Shown here: piece after piece, positions 60,301-64,000 of the stretch
How positions within the stretch are numbered: the stretch's first letter is position 1
How the letters are laid out: the number at the start of each line of letters is the position of its first letter
Assembly (NCBI GenBank): GCA_018340375.1
Contig: JAFFJZ010000006.1
Location: forward strand, 17,927,501-17,991,500
Direction: 5' to 3'
Source: Gonatopus flavifemur
Lineage: Eukaryota; Arthropoda; Insecta; Hymenoptera; Dryinidae
DNA length: 64,000 nt
Notes under the pieces: generated by a model
Databases searched by the model: none
Seen by the model: the letters and a program-made list of their open reading frames with translations, nothing else
Told to the model about the DNA's origin: nothing
Translations under genes and position numbers: made by a program

Positions 60301-63300
60301 TGCAGTGAAAAGGTTGATGAGAAGGGATAATTATAGACAAAATGGAATACAGAAAGCAAGAGGTAAAGAGTGAATAAAGAGGAATAAAAGTTTTAGATAT
60401 TAATTGAATATCTTCTCGGGTATAAAGTCAAACCATAAAGAAAAATTATGAGGATATGAACAAGTGTTTCATACATATCTTTCAACATTTTTGGGAAAAA
60501 CCGTGTGCAGTATACCGTAACGAAAAAAGCATATACGATTTAGTATTAGACTTGTCTCCAAAGAGAGAGATTTTTTGAACGTTATGTATACATTCTTAGT
60601 ATAAAAAAAAATTCCAAATTACGTTAGATCGAATCGTAATGTGAATAGACAAGAGAACAAAGAAAGATCTCCTGCTCCCTGGGAATCGGAAAGAATCAAT
60701 TTTGGATTTTTCACGATCCAGAAGGGAAGGAAAAATGTTGTCTTAACAAAAATCAACCTAGTCATTTTGAAGGAAGAAAAAAGGGGAAAAACTTTTCGTG
60801 ATACTGTGATATCGAGGATAAAAAAAAAAGAGGAAATATTAAGTGACAAAATTTTCAAGTTAGGAACGTCGAGTCAAGTTCACATTACGATGCGCAATTC
60901 AACGTATCATTATTTATAAAAGAAGGAACGAATTGAATGACAAAAAAAGTAACAATTCAAATTGGTTATATTATATAATCGGGAAAATTCTGTGATGTTG
61001 TTCAGTTGATATAATAATATTAAAATTAAAATTAACAAAAAAAATCACACATAAACAAGTGATCATCGCGATGGAGAAAAAAATATATCGATCGATGATC
61101 GTCGAGCTATAATGTGGAAAAAAGTATACGGAAAAATCATGTCGATGTTTGATGTTGTGTAGATAAATGTAAAATTCGAGGGAATACCAAATTATTATTG
61201 TATACCGAGAAGATTATTAACGAAAAAAAAAAAATTAGACTCGATTCGCTTCTAAATTTAGTGGTTCTTTCTTTTTTGTTTGTTTTTCTCGCACCTGGCC
61301 GATTCGAAGCGATTGCCGATATCGATGATAGTTTAGGTTTGTAGGATATATTTTGTTGAATCAAAATTTATTATTATTATTCGAGTTATTAATATTATTA
61401 TTACTAATATTATATTATTGGCAATGGGAAAACGAAAAAGGGTTATCAAAAGACTTGTGATTGATGTTTAATCGATACGATACCAAAGTATATTTGACTG
61501 TAAATCCTTGAATGGTTTTTTTTGTTTGTTTATTTGTTTGATCGACTTCTTTCGAATTGGAGCCAAAGTTAAAGGAAGAGTCTAATATTGTGAATCGGCG
61601 ATCGCTTTGGAGGGTCTTGTGACTAGTTGGTACATATCTTCAGGGTAATTGGGTACGACGATATGACACAATCTCCCGTACGTATTATGGAATCGTTTAA
61701 CGAAGTAGTCAAGGAAAGAGACAGAATCTATTCTAATGTGCCAACACGTTTATCGATTAGGGGTGGGTGAGAAAGGGAACTCGGGGTTGGGGTATATTGG
61801 GATTAGGGAATTGAAAACAAACCTTTTACATCTTTCACTATTAAACACGTCCGTGTTTTAACAAAGGACAATGTCATATCTTCTATTGATCAATATCACC
61901 GATATATCAATTTTAATCATAGGATTTAATACGAATATCTCCGAAGGGAAAATTAGTATCAAAACTTTTTCAAAGCCTATAAAGAATGAAAATAAAAATA
62001 ATAATGATATGAAGTTTTTTCTCTTATGTAAGAAATGAAAGGGAGGAAGGAAAATTGAAACGATGATAAATGCAAAAAAAAAATAAACGACAAAATATTT
62101 TAATCTATTTTTATTTTGCATTCTGTACCGTATACGTGTATATAAGAAACATAAACTACTGATAAGAAAAGTGTACCTCTGATTTGTAAAGCAGAGAAAG
62201 ATAGGGAGATAGAGAGAATGAGTGAGAATAAGAGGATGAATGAGAGAGAAAGAAAGACAAAAAAAGAAGGTAAGCGATTGTAATAGCATATTGTAATAAC
62301 ATATTACCCTATCATTGGCATCATTCATTCATTGGAAATGATTAAATTCATGTGCGCGGGTATCGTATATTATACACAATAATATAAAACAACACATGCG
62401 GTTATACAATTGTCTTTCATTCGATGAAGAAAAACAAAACAAACAAAAATATCACCGTTCTTTTTCGTTCACAGTTTTCTCTTTTTCAATGTTCGTTTGA
62501 CGAAATTATCCAAATAATCCCAAAATTCTCTGAAACTGCATTTTGTTGTTGTACTTTACAAAACAGTAGTAGCACCTTTGCTTCAGAAGGGAAAAATATG
62601 ATTTTCATGTCTCAAAGAATCGAGCTCATTTTTCTTTGCTTCAAACTTGAAAATTTTCTTAAGAATTTCTTAAGAATTATGATACCTACTTTTGGGCTGG
62701 CAGCTCAAGTTAATTTCCTGGCGCTGTGACGAAATCTGATATATTTACATATATACGATATGATACGAATTTACTTTCGAAAAGGCTGATTCTTATAATT
62801 TTCAAATATCAGTTTCTTTAAGGATTTCGAGGGGGATAAAATTCATTTCTTTTGTTTTTGCAATTTTTGAATTTCTCGAAACAAGAGGAAAAAGACTCGA
62901 CTGAAGAATTATTTGGCAACAAACAAAATTTGTTTCTTTTGTGATATTGTGTTACCAAAGAGCATCGGGAAATTAATGAGAACAAAAATTATCATATTTG
63001 GAGAATCGTAAACATTGAAATCATTCTCTCAGCCATGTTCACAAAGAGTGAAGAATTCATATCAGAATGATCATTGATTGTTAAACATATTCTCGATGTT
63101 AATACTCTTCGGTTTCGTTGGGAAAACAAGACAAAAAATTCATTGAACGCAAGGGGGATCAAAAAATAGGTTCGAGCAAAGAAAAAGTTGAGGAAAGAAG
63201 GAACGAACGAAGGGAGGACGCATCTTCGCGAACGCGAGGGAGGAAATATGGGGTTCAAATGAAAATTGAAACAACAAAAAAGAGAGAAAAATCGTCGAGC

Positions 63301-64000
63301 ATAGGAGAAAGACTACTTAGATTTATTTTTATTATGTCTTCAAAAAGACTTTAAATATAATATTTATATTGTGCCATAATTAATATTAATGAAACCTTAA
63401 GTATAACTTAATTGTTACGAAAGTTTTTAAATTTATCGGGAGAAATGAGAAAAATTGCGAGAAGATATCATTACTGTCTAAAAGAAAAAAAATTACATTA
63501 TTATACAGTAGTTGTTAAGGATCCACGTAACAGAACATGTCATTTTCAGTCTATATCAATTGCATTTGTTGAGATGCAACAACGATGGAAAAAAGAAAGA
63601 TTGATCGGTTGCGTTCTTCAAAGATGCTCTGTAAAGACGATCTTCATATCATAAATTTCTTCCAGTTTTTTATTGTAAAACAAATGAAATATTTTCATCT
63701 ATATTTGTAAAACGGTCTTTCCCACGTGTCCTTCTTTTTTTTTCAATCAGAACAATCTAGTTTGGAGTTCAATTATCACTTGTGAAAGATTGTTCAATCA
63801 TATAAATAAATATCGTGTAATCATAAGATTTAAGATACGGTGATACGTTATTATACATAATAATATATATTAATACACACACGACATACAAAAGATTGTA
63901 AACTGGCTCCGATTCACTAGTACTAACGCTGCAATTCAAATTTTCGATCTTTGAGACCCTGTTGTAAACACAAGAGTGGCAAATGGTACCCCGAACGAGT
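57388..64000 (+). other. br: 3'UTR of exon E and/or downstream intron
   Basis: 6.6 kb of AT-rich, A-run-rich sequence with no recognisable exon and only short open frames on either strand. AATAAA-type signals occur near 59765, 60000, 60195, 60370-60385 and 62085, so a long, multiply polyadenylated 3'UTR is possible. If a further finger exon exists, part of this is intron. Confidence 0.5.
57426..57553. repeat. degenerate ATT/ATC trinucleotide repeat in 3'UTR
   Basis: About 130 bp of ATT, ATC, GTC and ACC triplets directly after the exon E stop. It creates three spurious low-complexity open frames on both strands. Confidence 0.8.

Overview
The window is AT-rich insect nuclear DNA with large introns, many microsatellites and short foldback transposon remnants. 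It covers most of one plus-strand gene, broad (the Broad-Complex), the ecdysone-response BTB zinc-finger transcription factor. The core protein reads most like hymenopteran Broad (first coding exon begins [17 protein letters not shown], later [18 protein letters not shown]). The hymenopteran placement is an inference from memory of the family, not a search result.

Layout. Bases 1-3111 hold a GC-richer, CT/GA-rich block that could be a promoter and untranslated first exon. It is followed by about 9 kb of intron-like sequence. Three core coding exons lie at 12257-12442, 12575-12766 and 12930-13512. They encode the BTB domain and a Pro/Ser/Asn/Glu-rich linker of about 320 residues, ending in phase 1 at a GT donor. 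A small 48-nt cassette exon at 16719-16766 preserves phase 1. Five alternative 3' terminal exons follow, each with one pair of C2H2 zinc fingers and its own stop codon: 27196-27947, 30833-31137, 40316-40566, 54695-54957 and 57023-57387. All five acceptors are in the phase needed to join the core or the cassette, so each can be spliced as a mutually exclusive DNA-binding end. I do not assign the Z1-Z6 names with confidence.

The rest is intron and 3'UTR. It carries several inverted-repeat elements: 7663-7812, 14263-14939, 29437-29725 and 35860-36087 (the last two bounded by TA), 47532-47624 and 52716-52925. There is also a striking 434-bp near-perfect hairpin at 32883-33316. The last 6.6 kb has no recognisable exon and may be 3'UTR of the last zinc-finger exon or intron leading to a further exon outside the window.

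Together the exons make a splice-selected family of about 400-590 residue regulators. They share one dimerisation/co-factor domain and differ in DNA-binding specificity. No second protein-coding gene, tRNA, rRNA or CRISPR array is supported.
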